Positions 27,786-36,221 of a DNA stretch of 46,168 nucleotides are shown here, one piece after another (the first letter of the stretch is position 1; every line of letters begins with the position of its first letter). The translations under genes and the position numbers were made by a program. The DNA lies in NCBI RefSeq assembly GCF_018413525.1, contig NZ_JAHCDD010000048.1:1-46168 (forward strand), given 5' to 3'. Below the pieces are notes generated by a model. That model did no database searches, had not been told where the DNA came from, and saw only the letters and a list, made by a program, of their open reading frames with translations. Origin of the DNA: Acidovorax sp. CCYZU-2555. GTDB lineage: Bacteria > Pseudomonadota > Gammaproteobacteria > Burkholderiales > Burkholderiaceae_C.

Positions 27786-29945
27786 TCAGCGCGCGCTCTT
27801 GTTCTGCATCAGCATCTTGGGCGTGATGAAGACCAGCATTTCCCGCTTCGACGTCTCGCGCGTGCGGCTCTTGAACAGATTGCCCAACACCGGCACATCG
27901 CCGAGCAGCGGCACCTTGGTCTCGTTGTTGGTTTCTTCCATTTCGAAGATGCCGCCAATCACCACCGTGCCGCCGTTCTCGACCAGCACCTGTGTCTGGA
28001 TATGTTTGGTGTCGATCGCCACGCCCTGGCTCGTGGTCTCGCCACGGCTGTCCTTGTTGACGTCGAGATCCAGAATGATGTTGCCTTCGGGCGTGATCTG
28101 CGGTGTGACTTCCAGCTTGAGCACGGCCTTCTTGAAGGCGATCGTGGTCGCGCCATTGGGCGCGGTGACCGAATAGGGGTACTCCGTACCCTGCTCGATC
28201 AAGGCCTTGGTCTGGTCGGCGGTAATCAGCCGCGGGCTGGACACCACCTTGCCGTTGCCATCGGCTTCCATCGCCGAAAGCTCCAGCGTCAGAAAGCGGT
28301 TGGCGGCCGAGTTGAAGATCGACAGCGCGAACGTTCCCGCCGACTGCACGTTGGACAGCGAAGCCGGCAGGTTCACGAAAGTACCCGTCGTATCGACCGT
28401 GCCGCCCGCGCCGCCCGTCGCGGTCGCATTGCCGTAGTTGGTGCCTATGCCGACGCGGTTGCCACCGCCGATCGAATAGCCGCCCGTGCCGCCGTTTTGC
28501 GAGCGCAGATCACCGCCACCGAGCTTCACGCCCAGCGAGCGGCCAAAGGTGTCGCGGGCTTCGACGATGCGCGCTTCGATCAGCACCTGGCGCACCGGAA
28601 TGTCCAGGGTCGCGAGCAGGGTCTTGACCTCTTCAAGCTTGGTCGCCGTATCGGTCACGAACAACTGGTTGGTGCGCGGTTCGGCAATCGCCGAGCCGCG
28701 TTCCGACAGAAAGCGCGTGGTCGAACCGCTGCTGCCGCCGCCGCCGGGACTGCTCGCGATCTGCCGGATCATGTCCGTCGCCTTGGCGTAATTGAGCTGG
28801 AAACCCTGGGTGCGCAGTGGCTCGAGCTTTTGAATGGCCAGCGCCGCTTCGTAGTCCTTCTTGGTGCGCGCGTCGATCTCGTCCTTGGGCGCGATCCACA
28901 GCACCGAGCCCGACTTGCGCATGCCCAGCCCCTTGGCATCCATGATGATCTGCAGCGCCTGGTCCCAGGGCACATCCTTGAGGCGCAGCGTCAGCGAGCC
29001 CGTGACCGTGTCGGAGGTCACGATATTGAAATTGGTGAAATCGGCGATGACCTGCAGCAGCGAACGCACTTCGATGCTCTGGAAGTTCAGCGACAGCTTT
29101 TCCCCGGTGTAGCCCGGGCCCTGGCTCAGCTTGGACGCATCGACCTTTTTCTGGCGCACTTCGATGACAAACTGGTTGTCGCTCTGGTAAGCGCTGTGCT
29201 CCCAGTCGCCCGCGGGTTCGATGCGCATGCGCACGCGGCCGCCGGCTTCGGTGGTGGTGATCGTCTGCACCGGCGTGCCGAAATCGGTCACGTCGAGCTT
29301 GCGGCGCAGGCCTTCGGGCAGCGAGGAGCGCAGGAAGTCGACGATCAGCGCCTTGCCTTCCTGGCGCAGATCGACGGCCACCTGGTTGTTGACCAGGCCC
29401 ACCACGATGCGCCCGGAGCTGTCGGGGCCGCGGCGGAAATCGACATCGCGGATGGGCTGGACATCGCTGCTCGCCGGCCGGCCGGTGAACACGCGCGGCT
29501 CGGCCACGGCCTGGGCGACCGCCGCCGAAGGCACGGGCGCCAGAATGACGAACAGGCTGTTCCCTTGAATGTCGGTCTTGTAGGAAGTCGCGGTCTTGAG
29601 GTTGAGCACCACGCGCGAACGTCCGCCGGCTTCGACCACATTGACCGACTTGAGGTTGCCCTGGTTGAGTTCGACCTGCGACTTTCCTGTCGCGTTCTGC
29701 GTGCCCGGGAAGTCGAGCGCAATGCGCGCCGGGGACTGGATGGCAAAGCCTGTGGGAGGTTTGGCGAGCGGCTCCGACAGCTCGATGCGCAGCACCTCGC
29801 TGCCGTCCTGCAACGAACCCGCGACCGACTGGATCGCGCCCTGGGCAAATGCGGAAGACGAAAGCAGCAGTCCCGCCGAGACCACGGCGTGTCGGCACTG
29901 CGTCAGCAAGCGCTGCGCCAGAATTTCCTGATTGTGTTTCATCAT
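27786..29945 (-). CDS. pilQ: Type IV pilus secretin PilQ
   Basis: 719-aa outer-membrane secretin through which the pilus emerges. After a signal peptide (to about residue 35, SSSAFAQG), two AMIN domains (about 45-130 and 155-250) bind peptidoglycan. The STN/N0 domain follows (LSLNFQSIEVRSLLQVIADFTNFNIV, about 275-345), then N1 (VRQVLIEARIVEARDTFGRSLGVKLG) and the secretin core ending VPLLGDVPVLGNLFKSRTRE. The Ser/Gly-rich loop before N1 (SSPGGGGSSGSTTRF) is usual. It overlaps pilP by 4 bases. Two successive ATG codons (29945, 29942) could start it. Confidence 0.98.
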   Translation of the reverse strand: MMKHNQEILAQRLLTQCRHAVVSAGLLLSSSAFAQGAIQSVAGSLQDGSEVLRIELSEPLAKPPTGFAIQSPARIALDFPGTQNATGKSQVELNQGNLKSVNVVEAGGRSRVVLNLKTATSYKTDIQGNSLFVILAPVPSAAVAQAVAEPRVFTGRPASSDVQPIRDVDFRRGPDSSGRIVVGLVNNQVAVDLRQEGKALIVDFLRSSLPEGLRRKLDVTDFGTPVQTITTTEAGGRVRMRIEPAGDWEHSAYQSDNQFVIEVRQKKVDASKLSQGPGYTGEKLSLNFQSIEVRSLLQVIADFTNFNIVTSDTVTGSLTLRLKDVPWDQALQIIMDAKGLGMRKSGSVLWIAPKDEIDARTKKDYEAALAIQKLEPLRTQGFQLNYAKATDMIRQIASSPGGGGSSGSTTRFLSERGSAIAEPRTNQLFVTDTATKLEEVKTLLATLDIPVRQVLIEARIVEARDTFGRSLGVKLGGGDLRSQNGGTGGYSIGGGNRVGIGTNYGNATATGGAGGTVDTTGTFVNLPASLSNVQSAGTFALSIFNSAANRFLTLELSAMEADGNGKVVSSPRLITADQTKALIEQGTEYPYSVTAPNGATTIAFKKAVLKLEVTPQITPEGNIILDLDVNKDSRGETTSQGVAIDTKHIQTQVLVENGGTVVIGGIFEMEETNNETKVPLLGDVPVLGNLFKSRTRETSKREMLVFITPKMLMQNKSAR

Positions 29946-30487
29946 TTCTGTGTCTCCTGCAACACCAGTTCGGTATTGCGCTCAATCCACTCTCCCGTGA
30001 CATCCTGGATGATTTCACGCAGCTGGATGGAGTTTTCCGTGATCCGGATGATTTTTCCGTAGTTCTGGCCGAGGTAATTCCCGACCCGCACCTGATAGAG
30101 CAGACGGTCCGCCTTGACCAGGGCTGTCGGCTGGCCCTGCTTTTGCAGGCTGCCGACCATCGTCATCGCGTCCAGCGGCATGGCCTCCAGCGGTTCCTTG
30201 CGGCGATTGAGTTCCGACTGCATCAGGCCGGCTTGTCCGCCTTGCTGGGCGGCGTCGCGTCGCAGGGCCTGCGTCAGCTTGCCGGAGTCGAAAGGATCTA
30301 CGCCACCGTCGACCGTATAGGTCTGCGGCTGAAATTTCTTGGGCTCTTCGATCGGCGTGATGCGGGGCCGCGCCTGAGCGCGCTGCTGCGCCATCCATTG
30401 CTGCAGCTCTTCCTGCTCGGTGTTGGAGCAGGCGCCGAGAAATACCACGGACAGTCCCAGCGCCAGGATCAACGGTCGTTGATGCAT
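29942..30487 (-). CDS. pilP: Type IV pilus assembly lipoprotein PilP
   Basis: 181-aa inner-membrane lipoprotein, lipobox FLGAC (Cys20), that links the PilMNO complex to PilQ. The N-terminal half is disordered and rich in Gln and Pro. The conserved beta domain has LEAMPLDAMTMVGSLQKQGQPTALVKAD, LLYQVRVGNYLGQNYGKI and IQLREIIQDVTGEWIERNTEL. It overlaps pilO by one base (TAATG) and pilQ by four. Confidence 0.97.
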   Translation of the reverse strand: MHQRPLILALGLSVVFLGACSNTEQEELQQWMAQQRAQARPRITPIEEPKKFQPQTYTVDGGVDPFDSGKLTQALRRDAAQQGGQAGLMQSELNRRKEPLEAMPLDAMTMVGSLQKQGQPTALVKADRLLYQVRVGNYLGQNYGKIIRITENSIQLREIIQDVTGEWIERNTELVLQETQK

Positions 30488-31164
30488 TATTTTTTCTTCC
30501 CCGCAGCCGCCTGCTTCTGCGTTGCGATCTCGTCCGCGTCGAGGTAGCGGAAAGTGCGCGCCGTTGCATCCATGGACAACGCGCCGTTGGCGTCCTTGGA
30601 GACCGGTGCGATTGCAATGTTGTTGAGCGTCACGATGCGCGACAAGTGGGCGATATCCGATGCGAAGGCGCCGATGTCGTGGTAACTGCCCGTGACCTTG
30701 ACCGCGATAGGCAGCTCGGCGTAATAGTCCTTGACCACCATCTGGCCGGGACGGAACAGCTCGAACTGCAGGCTGCGACCCAGGCCCGCCTGGTTGATAT
30801 CGGACAGCAGCGCCGCCATTTCGGCCTTGCTGGGCAGCTGCTTCTCGAGCTGGATCACGTATTGCTGCACCTGCTCACGCTGCTGCTTGAGCGCTTCCAG
30901 GTTCACGGCCTTGGTGAGCTTGGTCCGGTAGTCCTGGCGCAGCGTCTCTTCGCGAGCCTGTTCCGCGCGCAGTTCGTCGCGGTAGTCGCTGAGCTGCAAG
31001 AACCACAGCAGCACCGCCACACCGACGGCGATCGCAATGCACAGCAGCGTGCGCGGCACGACAGGCCATTGCGACGGGTCGTTGGGATGGAGGTTGCTGA
31101 ACTGCCTTTGCAGCTCGGCTTGAAGTCGGGCGAAATCCGGGCCCTTGCGGGTTTTCTTGACCAT
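30487..31164 (-). CDS. pilO: Type IV pilus assembly protein PilO
   Basis: 225-aa inner-membrane protein: a short cytoplasmic stretch, one transmembrane helix (LLCIAIAVGVAVLLWFLQL, about 41-59), a coiled coil (about 62-110, LRAEQAREETLRQDYRTKL ... LKQQREQVQQYVIQLEKQL) and a periplasmic ferredoxin-like core (LSDINQAGLGRSLQFELFRPGQ, LPIAVKVTGSYHDIGAFASDIAHL). Forms heterodimers with PilN. The Lys-rich tail (QKQAAAGKKK) is notable. Starts 3 bases after pilN. Confidence 0.97.
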   Translation of the reverse strand: MVKKTRKGPDFARLQAELQRQFSNLHPNDPSQWPVVPRTLLCIAIAVGVAVLLWFLQLSDYRDELRAEQAREETLRQDYRTKLTKAVNLEALKQQREQVQQYVIQLEKQLPSKAEMAALLSDINQAGLGRSLQFELFRPGQMVVKDYYAELPIAVKVTGSYHDIGAFASDIAHLSRIVTLNNIAIAPVSKDANGALSMDATARTFRYLDADEIATQKQAAAGKKK

Positions 31165-31167
31165 CGC

Positions 31168-31779
31168 TTATCTCCCGGCCGCGGCTGGCGGGACGGTATC
31201 CATTGCCTTTTGCGCTTCGCTGGTGCGCATCAGACGAAAACGCAGGTTGAACGAAGCCACGCGCCGCTGATCCTTGGGAGTCAGGGACAGATTGGTCGCG
31301 ACGATTTCAGTGAGTTCGGGCTTGGAGAACCACGGCGTGTTCTCGGCCAGATTGCGCAGCATCTCCGAGACCCGCTCATTGGACTGCGCCATGCCTTGCA
31401 TGCTGATCACCTGGCCGTCCTGCTTGAGGCTGGTGATGAAGACGCCATCGGGCAACTGGGCCACGAGTTCATGCAGCAAGTGGACCGGCAGGTTGCGGTC
31501 CGATTGCAGATCTTCGACCGCCTTCTGGCGCGCGCGCAGGGCGGTGATCTCATTTTCGAGACCGGCGATTTCCACGATCTGCTTTTCGAGCACCTTGATT
31601 TCCGATTGCAGCACGCCGTTCTTCGCCTGCTGTTCGGCGATCATGCTCTGCAGCATCGAATAAATCAGGCCTGCGATCAACAGCCCGCCCACGAACGACA
31701 GCAGCATCGTGGTCTGGAACATCTGCTTGCGGCGCTTGCGCGCCGCTTCGCGGTGGGGAAGTAGGTTGATCAGTATCAC
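31168..31779 (-). CDS. pilN: Type IV pilus assembly protein PilN (GTG start)
   Basis: 203-aa bitopic inner-membrane protein. It begins MILINLLPHREAARKRRKQ, the conserved cytoplasmic tail that fits into a groove of PilM. One transmembrane helix follows (LLSFVGGLLIAGLIYSML), then a coiled coil (about 50-90) and a periplasmic domain. The start is a GTG at 31779 that overlaps the pilM stop as GTGA and has GAGAAGG 8 bases upstream. A TTG ten codons further upstream would spoil the conserved N-terminus, so it was rejected. Confidence 0.95.
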   Translation of the reverse strand: MILINLLPHREAARKRRKQMFQTTMLLSFVGGLLIAGLIYSMLQSMIAEQQAKNGVLQSEIKVLEKQIVEIAGLENEITALRARQKAVEDLQSDRNLPVHLLHELVAQLPDGVFITSLKQDGQVISMQGMAQSNERVSEMLRNLAENTPWFSKPELTEIVATNLSLTPKDQRRVASFNLRFRLMRTSEAQKAMDTVPPAAAGR

Positions 31780-32855
31780 TGGAGAAACCTTCTCAGGGCC
31801 AGGCCGCAAGCGGTCAGATACGACGGCGCCTCGCGCGCCATCTTCTTGAGCCGCACATTGCTGCCGATCTGCATGCCGTCGAACGGGTTCACCAGACTGC
31901 AGGCAAAGTTGGTGTGCTGGGTGATGGCCTCGACCAGCCCCGGCAATGGCGCCGAGCCGCCGGCCAGCAGAATATGGTCGACGCGGTTATAGGGCGTGCT
32001 GGTGAAAAAGAACTGCAGGGCGCGAGCCACTTCCTGCGTCATGCTTTCGACAAACGGCTTGAGCACGACCTGCGGGTAGTCTTCGGGCAATTCCGCATTG
32101 CGCTTCTTGGATTCCGCTTCTTCGAGCGAAAAGCCGTACTGGCGCGCAATCAGCTGCGTCAGCTGGGCGCCGCCAAACGCCTGATCGCGCTCGTAGAGCA
32201 CTTCTTCATTGCGCAAGACCTGCATGCTGGTGGTCAGGGCGCCGACTTCGAACAGCGCGACGATCGCATCCTGGCCTTTGTTTGGCAGGTTATCGATCAG
32301 CCGGCGCGCCGCCAGGCGCGCGCAATGGGACTCGATATCGACGATCACCGGGGTCAGACCCGCGGCTTCGGCAAGACCCTGGCGGTCCTGAACCTTCTCG
32401 CGGCGCGAGGCGGCGATCAGCACGTCGACATCGCCGGGCGAATTCGCCGTCGGGCCGATCACGCAGAAGTCGAGACTCACTTCGTCGAGCGAAAACGGGA
32501 TGTATTGATTGGCTTCGGCCTCGACCTGGACTTCGAGCTCCTGCTCGCTCATTTCGCCCGGCAGGGAAATGCGCTTGGTGATCACGGCCGACGGCGGCAA
32601 TGCCATGGCCACGTTCTTGCTGCGCGTGCCGCTCTTCTTCACCAGACGGCGCAGGGCCTCGGCGACGTCATCGAATTTTTCAATATTGCCGTCGGCAATC
32701 CAGCCGCGCTCCAGTGGCTCGATGTTGCAACGCTCCAGCACCAGCGTCCCTGACGCATCGCGGCCAAGCTCTACCAGCTTGATGCTCGAGGAACTGATGT
32801 CAATACCCAACAAAGAGGCTGGCTGGCGACTGAACAGGGAACCTACTGTGATCAA
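31776..32855 (-). CDS. pilM: Type IV pilus assembly protein PilM (TTG start)
   Basis: 359-aa cytoplasmic actin-like ATPase that binds the PilN tail. Seen: LLGIDISSSSIKLVELG (phosphate 1), VAMALPPSAVITKRISLP, QVEAEANQYIPFSLDEVSLDF, AIVALFEVGALTTSMQVLRN (phosphate 2), and HILLAGGSAPLPGLVEAI (adenosine motif). The most likely start is a TTG at 32855 (encoding M-ITVGSLFSRQ), with a strong GGGAGGG site 4 bases upstream; no ATG or GTG lies nearby, and a longer reading would add 67 residues unlike the family. First gene of pilMNOPQ, divergent from mrcA. Confidence 0.94.
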   Translation of the reverse strand: MITVGSLFSRQPASLLGIDISSSSIKLVELGRDASGTLVLERCNIEPLERGWIADGNIEKFDDVAEALRRLVKKSGTRSKNVAMALPPSAVITKRISLPGEMSEQELEVQVEAEANQYIPFSLDEVSLDFCVIGPTANSPGDVDVLIAASRREKVQDRQGLAEAAGLTPVIVDIESHCARLAARRLIDNLPNKGQDAIVALFEVGALTTSMQVLRNEEVLYERDQAFGGAQLTQLIARQYGFSLEEAESKKRNAELPEDYPQVVLKPFVESMTQEVARALQFFFTSTPYNRVDHILLAGGSAPLPGLVEAITQHTNFACSLVNPFDGMQIGSNVRLKKMAREAPSYLTACGLALRRFLQ

Positions 32856-33096
32856 CGTGCCCTCCCGAGCCTGTAAGAAATGCAACAAGGTCTCACATTT
32901 CGCGTTGATGCTATCAGCAAGCGCCCAGTGAAACCCGATGGTTGTATCAACTGTATCGCCTTTACGTGGCCTAAATAAGACGTTTGCATGCGAAGGAATC
33001 CACACTTCGTCGACACTTGGTCCACGCCGGTTCCGGCTGAAGCATTTCTCCCTCATGGCATTTTCTTCCTGCGGAACCCCGAATCGCAGTGATTTT

Positions 33097-33102
33097 TATA
33101 AT
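33097..33102 (+). promoter_or_regulatory. Candidate -10 element for mrcA
   Basis: A perfect TATAAT hexamer 26 bases upstream of the mrcA ATG in the 273-base divergent gap between pilM and mrcA. No good -35 hexamer is found at 16-18 bases, so the promoter call rests on the -10 alone. The rest of this gap holds nothing else that I can name. Confidence 0.45.
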
Positions 33103-33128
33103 GCCTGTTCCTCTCCTTATGCTGCGCC

Positions 33129-35513
33129 ATGCCGACTTCTGAAAAAACCGACAAGTCCTCGCCGTCCCGCGCGTCTTCTCCCCGCACCCCCTATCACTGG
33201 TTGACCAAAGTCCTGTTCGGGCTGATCGGACTGGCAGTGGCTGTCGCCGCGGGTGTGCTGCTGACGGTGGCCGTGGCGCTGGCGATGGCCTATCCCAACC
33301 TGCCCGACGTCTCCGAGCTCGCAGACTACCGCCCCAAGCTGCCGCTGCGCGTCTATTCGGCAGAAGGCGCGCTGCTGGGCGAGTTCGGCGAGGAACGCCG
33401 CACGCTGACGCCTATCCAGGAAATTCCCAAGGTCATGACCGATGCGGTGCTGGCAATTGAAGACACACGCTTCTTCGAGCATGGCGGCGTCGATTACAAG
33501 GGCATTGTGCGCGCCGTGCTCGCCAATCTGGGCGCGGGCGGCAAGAGCCAGGGCGCGTCCACCATCACCATGCAGGTCGCACGCAACGTTTATCTTTCTT
33601 CGGAAAAGACATTCACGCGCAAGATTTATGAAGTACTGCTGACGTTCAAGCTCGAGCATCTGCTGACCAAGAACCAGATCCTCGAGATCTACATGAACCA
33701 GATTTATCTGGGCAACCGCGCCTATGGCTTCGCGGCCGCGTCCGAAGCCTATTTCGGCAAGCCGCTCAAGCAGATCTCGATCGCCGAAGCCGCGATGCTC
33801 GCGGGCCTGCCCAAGGCCCCTTCGGCCTACAACCCGATCAGCAACCCCAAGCGCGCGCGCAGCCGTCAGCTCTACATCATCGAGCGCATGGAGGAAAACG
33901 GCTTCATCACCTCCGCCGATGCCGTACAGGCCAAGCAGGAACAGCTCAAGATCAGTTCGGGCAGCAACAACACCCGCGTGCATGCCGAATACGTGGCCGA
34001 AATGGCGCGCCAGCTGATCTACGCCCAGTACGGTGCCGAGGCCTATACGCGCGGCATCAACGTCTACACCACGCTCAACGCGGGTGAACAGGAGGCGGCC
34101 TATACCGCCTTGCGCAAGGGCATCATGGATTACGAGCGCCGCCAGCACTACCGCGGCCCCGAACGCTTCATCACCCTGCCCCAGGATCCCGAAGAGCAGG
34201 AGAATGCGATCGACGACGTGCTCGCCAACCACCCCGACAACGGCAACGTGATGTCGGCCGTGGTGCTCGACGCGAACCCGCGCAAGATCGTCGCCACCCG
34301 TGCCGACGGCGAGAAGTTCGAGATCACCGGCGACGGCCTCAAGCCCGCCCAGTCGGGCCTCAGCGACAAGGCACCGCCCAACACCAAGCTGCGCGCCGGC
34401 GCCGTGATCCGCGTGGTCAAGACGCCGAAGAACACCTGGGAAATCACCCAGCTGCCCGAAGTCGAAGGCGCATTCGTCGCGCTCGACCCCAAGACCGGCG
34501 CCATCCGCGCGCTGGTCGGCGGTTTCGACTTCGGCAAGAACAAGTTCAACCACGTGACCCAGGCCTGGCGCCAGCCCGGTTCGAGCTTCAAGCCATTCAT
34601 CTACTCGGCCGCGCTCGAAAAGGGCTTCTCGCCGGCGACGATGATCAACGACGCGCCCATCTTCTTCAGCGCCGGCACCACGGGCGGCCAGCCCTGGGAA
34701 CCGAAGAACTACGACAGCCGCTACGACGGTCCGATGAGCATGCGCACCGGCCTGAACAAGTCGAAGAACATGATCTCGATCCGCCTGCTGCAGGCAGTGG
34801 GCCCGAAGTACGGCCAGGAATGGGTCACGCGTTTCGGTTTTGACGCCGACAAGCACCCGCCCTACCTGACCATGGCGCTGGGCGCGGGCTCGGTCACGCC
34901 CATGCAGATGGCTGCGGGCTACTCGGTGTTCGCCAATGGCGGGCGCCGCGTCAACCCCTGGCTGATCACGCGCATCACCGACCACAAGGGCCGCGTGCTG
35001 TCCGAGTTCCAGCCCCAGCCGCTGGAACAGCTGCCCGAAGCCATTCCGCCGCGCAATGCGTTCATCATGAACAGCATGCTGCAGGACGTGGCCCGTGTCG
35101 GCACCGCGGCGCGCGCCCAGGCCACGCTCAAGCGCCCCGACCTGTACGGCAAGACCGGCACCACCAACGACTCGGTCGACGCCTGGTTCGGCGGCTTCCA
35201 GCCCACGCTGGCGGCAGTGACCTGGATAGGCTACGACACGCCGCGCAACCTGGGCTCGCGCGAGACCGGCGGCGGCCTGAGCCTGCCGATCTGGATCGAC
35301 TTCATGCAGCACGCGCTCAAGGGCGTTCCCGTGGCCGAGCTGCCCGTGCCGCCCGGCGTGGTCAACGTCGGCGGCGAGTGGTTCTACGAGGAATTCGCGC
35401 GCAATGCGGGCGTGAGCACCCTGGGCGCGCCCGAAGGCGCGACCGAAGGCAGCCCTTCGGCGCCGCCCGCGGCCGAAGAGCGCAATCGCATCCTGGATCT
35501 GTTCAGAAACTGA
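33129..35513 (+). CDS. mrcA: Penicillin-binding protein 1A (bifunctional transglycosylase/transpeptidase)
   Basis: 794-aa class A PBP that polymerises and cross-links peptidoglycan. Order: short cytoplasmic tail rich in Ser and Pro, one transmembrane helix (about 25-55), the GT51 glycosyltransferase domain (EDTRFFEHGGVDYKGIVRA, GASTITMQVARN), an OB-like insertion, and the transpeptidase with Ser485-x-x-Lys488 (PGSSFKPFIYS), Ser545-Lys-Asn547, and Lys675-Thr-Gly-Thr678 (GKTGTTNDSVDAWFGG). All catalytic motifs are intact. Divergent from pilM, a neighbour pairing common to beta- and gammaproteobacteria. Followed by a bidirectional terminator. Confidence 0.98.
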   Translation: MPTSEKTDKSSPSRASSPRTPYHWLTKVLFGLIGLAVAVAAGVLLTVAVALAMAYPNLPDVSELADYRPKLPLRVYSAEGALLGEFGEERRTLTPIQEIPKVMTDAVLAIEDTRFFEHGGVDYKGIVRAVLANLGAGGKSQGASTITMQVARNVYLSSEKTFTRKIYEVLLTFKLEHLLTKNQILEIYMNQIYLGNRAYGFAAASEAYFGKPLKQISIAEAAMLAGLPKAPSAYNPISNPKRARSRQLYIIERMEENGFITSADAVQAKQEQLKISSGSNNTRVHAEYVAEMARQLIYAQYGAEAYTRGINVYTTLNAGEQEAAYTALRKGIMDYERRQHYRGPERFITLPQDPEEQENAIDDVLANHPDNGNVMSAVVLDANPRKIVATRADGEKFEITGDGLKPAQSGLSDKAPPNTKLRAGAVIRVVKTPKNTWEITQLPEVEGAFVALDPKTGAIRALVGGFDFGKNKFNHVTQAWRQPGSSFKPFIYSAALEKGFSPATMINDAPIFFSAGTTGGQPWEPKNYDSRYDGPMSMRTGLNKSKNMISIRLLQAVGPKYGQEWVTRFGFDADKHPPYLTMALGAGSVTPMQMAAGYSVFANGGRRVNPWLITRITDHKGRVLSEFQPQPLEQLPEAIPPRNAFIMNSMLQDVARVGTAARAQATLKRPDLYGKTGTTNDSVDAWFGGFQPTLAAVTWIGYDTPRNLGSRETGGGLSLPIWIDFMQHALKGVPVAELPVPPGVVNVGGEWFYEEFARNAGVSTLGAPEGATEGSPSAPPAAEERNRILDLFRN

Positions 35514-35531
35514 AATCCATCTCCCACATGA

Positions 35532-35557
35532 AAAACGCCCCTCGCGAGGGGCGTTTT
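35532..35557. terminator. Bidirectional terminator between mrcA and cyaY
   Basis: A perfect 26-base palindrome centred on CTCG|CGAG with the arms AAAACGCCCC/GGGGCGTTTT. Reads as a stem followed by a T run on both strands, and sits between two convergent genes (19 bases from mrcA stop, 20 bases from cyaY stop). Confidence 0.9.
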
Positions 35558-35577
35558 CATGTCTGGCGCAAGCCGGT

Positions 35578-35913
35578 TCAGGCGCTGAAAGTCAGCGGCA
35601 TATTCGATTGCTGCGACGCATAGCGGCTCAGGCAGGCAAAGAACTCGCCCTCACCCTTGGTGTCGAGCCAGCAGGCCTGGTCGGCGTCGTAGCGGAAATG
35701 AAAGCCGCCGGCCTTGGCCGCCAGCCACACTTCGTGCAGAGGCCTTTGCAGATTGATCACAATCTGGGTGCGGTTGGGAAAGGACAGCGTGACCATGCCG
35801 CCCGCGCGCTGGGCATCGATATCGGCGTCCGATTCGTCATTGATGCGGTCGCATCCCTGCTCCACCGCCAGCAGCAGCTTTTCAGCGCAATCGAGAAATT
35901 CTAGGTCGTTCAT
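35578..35913 (-). CDS. cyaY: Iron donor protein CyaY (frataxin)
   Basis: 111-aa bacterial frataxin that binds iron and modulates iron-sulfur cluster assembly by IscS. The acidic first helix ([33 protein letters not shown]) provides the iron-binding face, followed by the beta sheet with [39 protein letters not shown] and the closing [19 protein letters not shown]. The ATG at 35913 gives the family length. Its start lies 12 bases from the divergent lptM start. Confidence 0.97.
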   Translation of the reverse strand: MNDLEFLDCAEKLLLAVEQGCDRINDESDADIDAQRAGGMVTLSFPNRTQIVINLQRPLHEVWLAAKAGGFHFRYDADQACWLDTKGEGEFFACLSRYASQQSNMPLTFSA

Positions 35914-35925
35914 TACAATCCGCAC

Positions 35926-36132
35926 ATGTTGAGAGCTTCCCAAATTTTAGTCAGGACTTTTGCCCTTGCGCTGTGTGCGGCGTCACTGGGCGCTTGCGGC
36001 CAGCGCGGGCCCCTGTATCTTCCCACCGCACCCGAGGCGGCGCAACGCGCCACATTGCCCGAAACGCTGCGCGCGCCGCTGTTCGACGACGCACCGGCCG
36101 CGCCTCCGGCACCGCCCGCCAACAGCCATTAA
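35926..36132 (+). CDS. lptM: LptM (YifL), small lipoprotein of LPS translocon assembly
   Basis: 68-aa lipoprotein. Signal peptide with lipobox SLGAC (Cys24), then the diagnostic GQRGPLYLP motif, which in LptM mimics LPS to promote LptD disulfide maturation, then a Pro/Ala-rich tail. Divergent from cyaY with 12 bases between start codons. In many proteobacteria lptM precedes lysA; here no lysA follows, and the next gene is the ODP/MBL protein. Confidence 0.92.
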   Translation: MLRASQILVRTFALALCAASLGACGQRGPLYLPTAPEAAQRATLPETLRAPLFDDAPAAPPAPPANSH

Positions 36133-36153
36133 AAAGCCCCTTTGCCGGCTTGC

Positions 36154-36167
36154 TTGATCCAGGTCAA
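36154..36167 (+). promoter_or_regulatory. FNR/Anr-type binding site with a class II promoter layout
   Basis: TTGAT-CCAG-GTCAA matches the FNR consensus TTGAT-N4-ATCAA at 9 of 10 defined positions. Its centre (36160.5) is 41.5 bases upstream of a start point that would be set by a TACAGT -10 element at 36190-36195, the exact spacing of FNR class II activation. The ATG of the ODP/MBL gene is 54 bases downstream. Motif and spacing are seen; anaerobic activation is inferred. Confidence 0.7.
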
Positions 36168-36221
36168 AAATGCTGGCGGCGGCAGCGTCTACAGTGGGAT
36201 TTTCCGCTGGAACGCCCTGCC

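Noticed and set aside
26967..30062. A 1031-codon plus-strand frame opposite pilQ and the Ig-like gene
   Set aside because: It crosses two real genes and the gap between them, has low-complexity composition and no family resemblance; a codon-bias shadow.
32906..32919. TTGATGCTATCAGC, a possible second FNR-like site in the pilM-mrcA gap
   Set aside because: The half-sites are separated by three rather than four bases, and it is inside the leader close to the pilM start, not at a promoter distance.
33117..35312. A 731-codon minus-strand frame opposite mrcA
   Set aside because: Same antisense composition; mrcA has every catalytic motif of PBP1A on the other strand.
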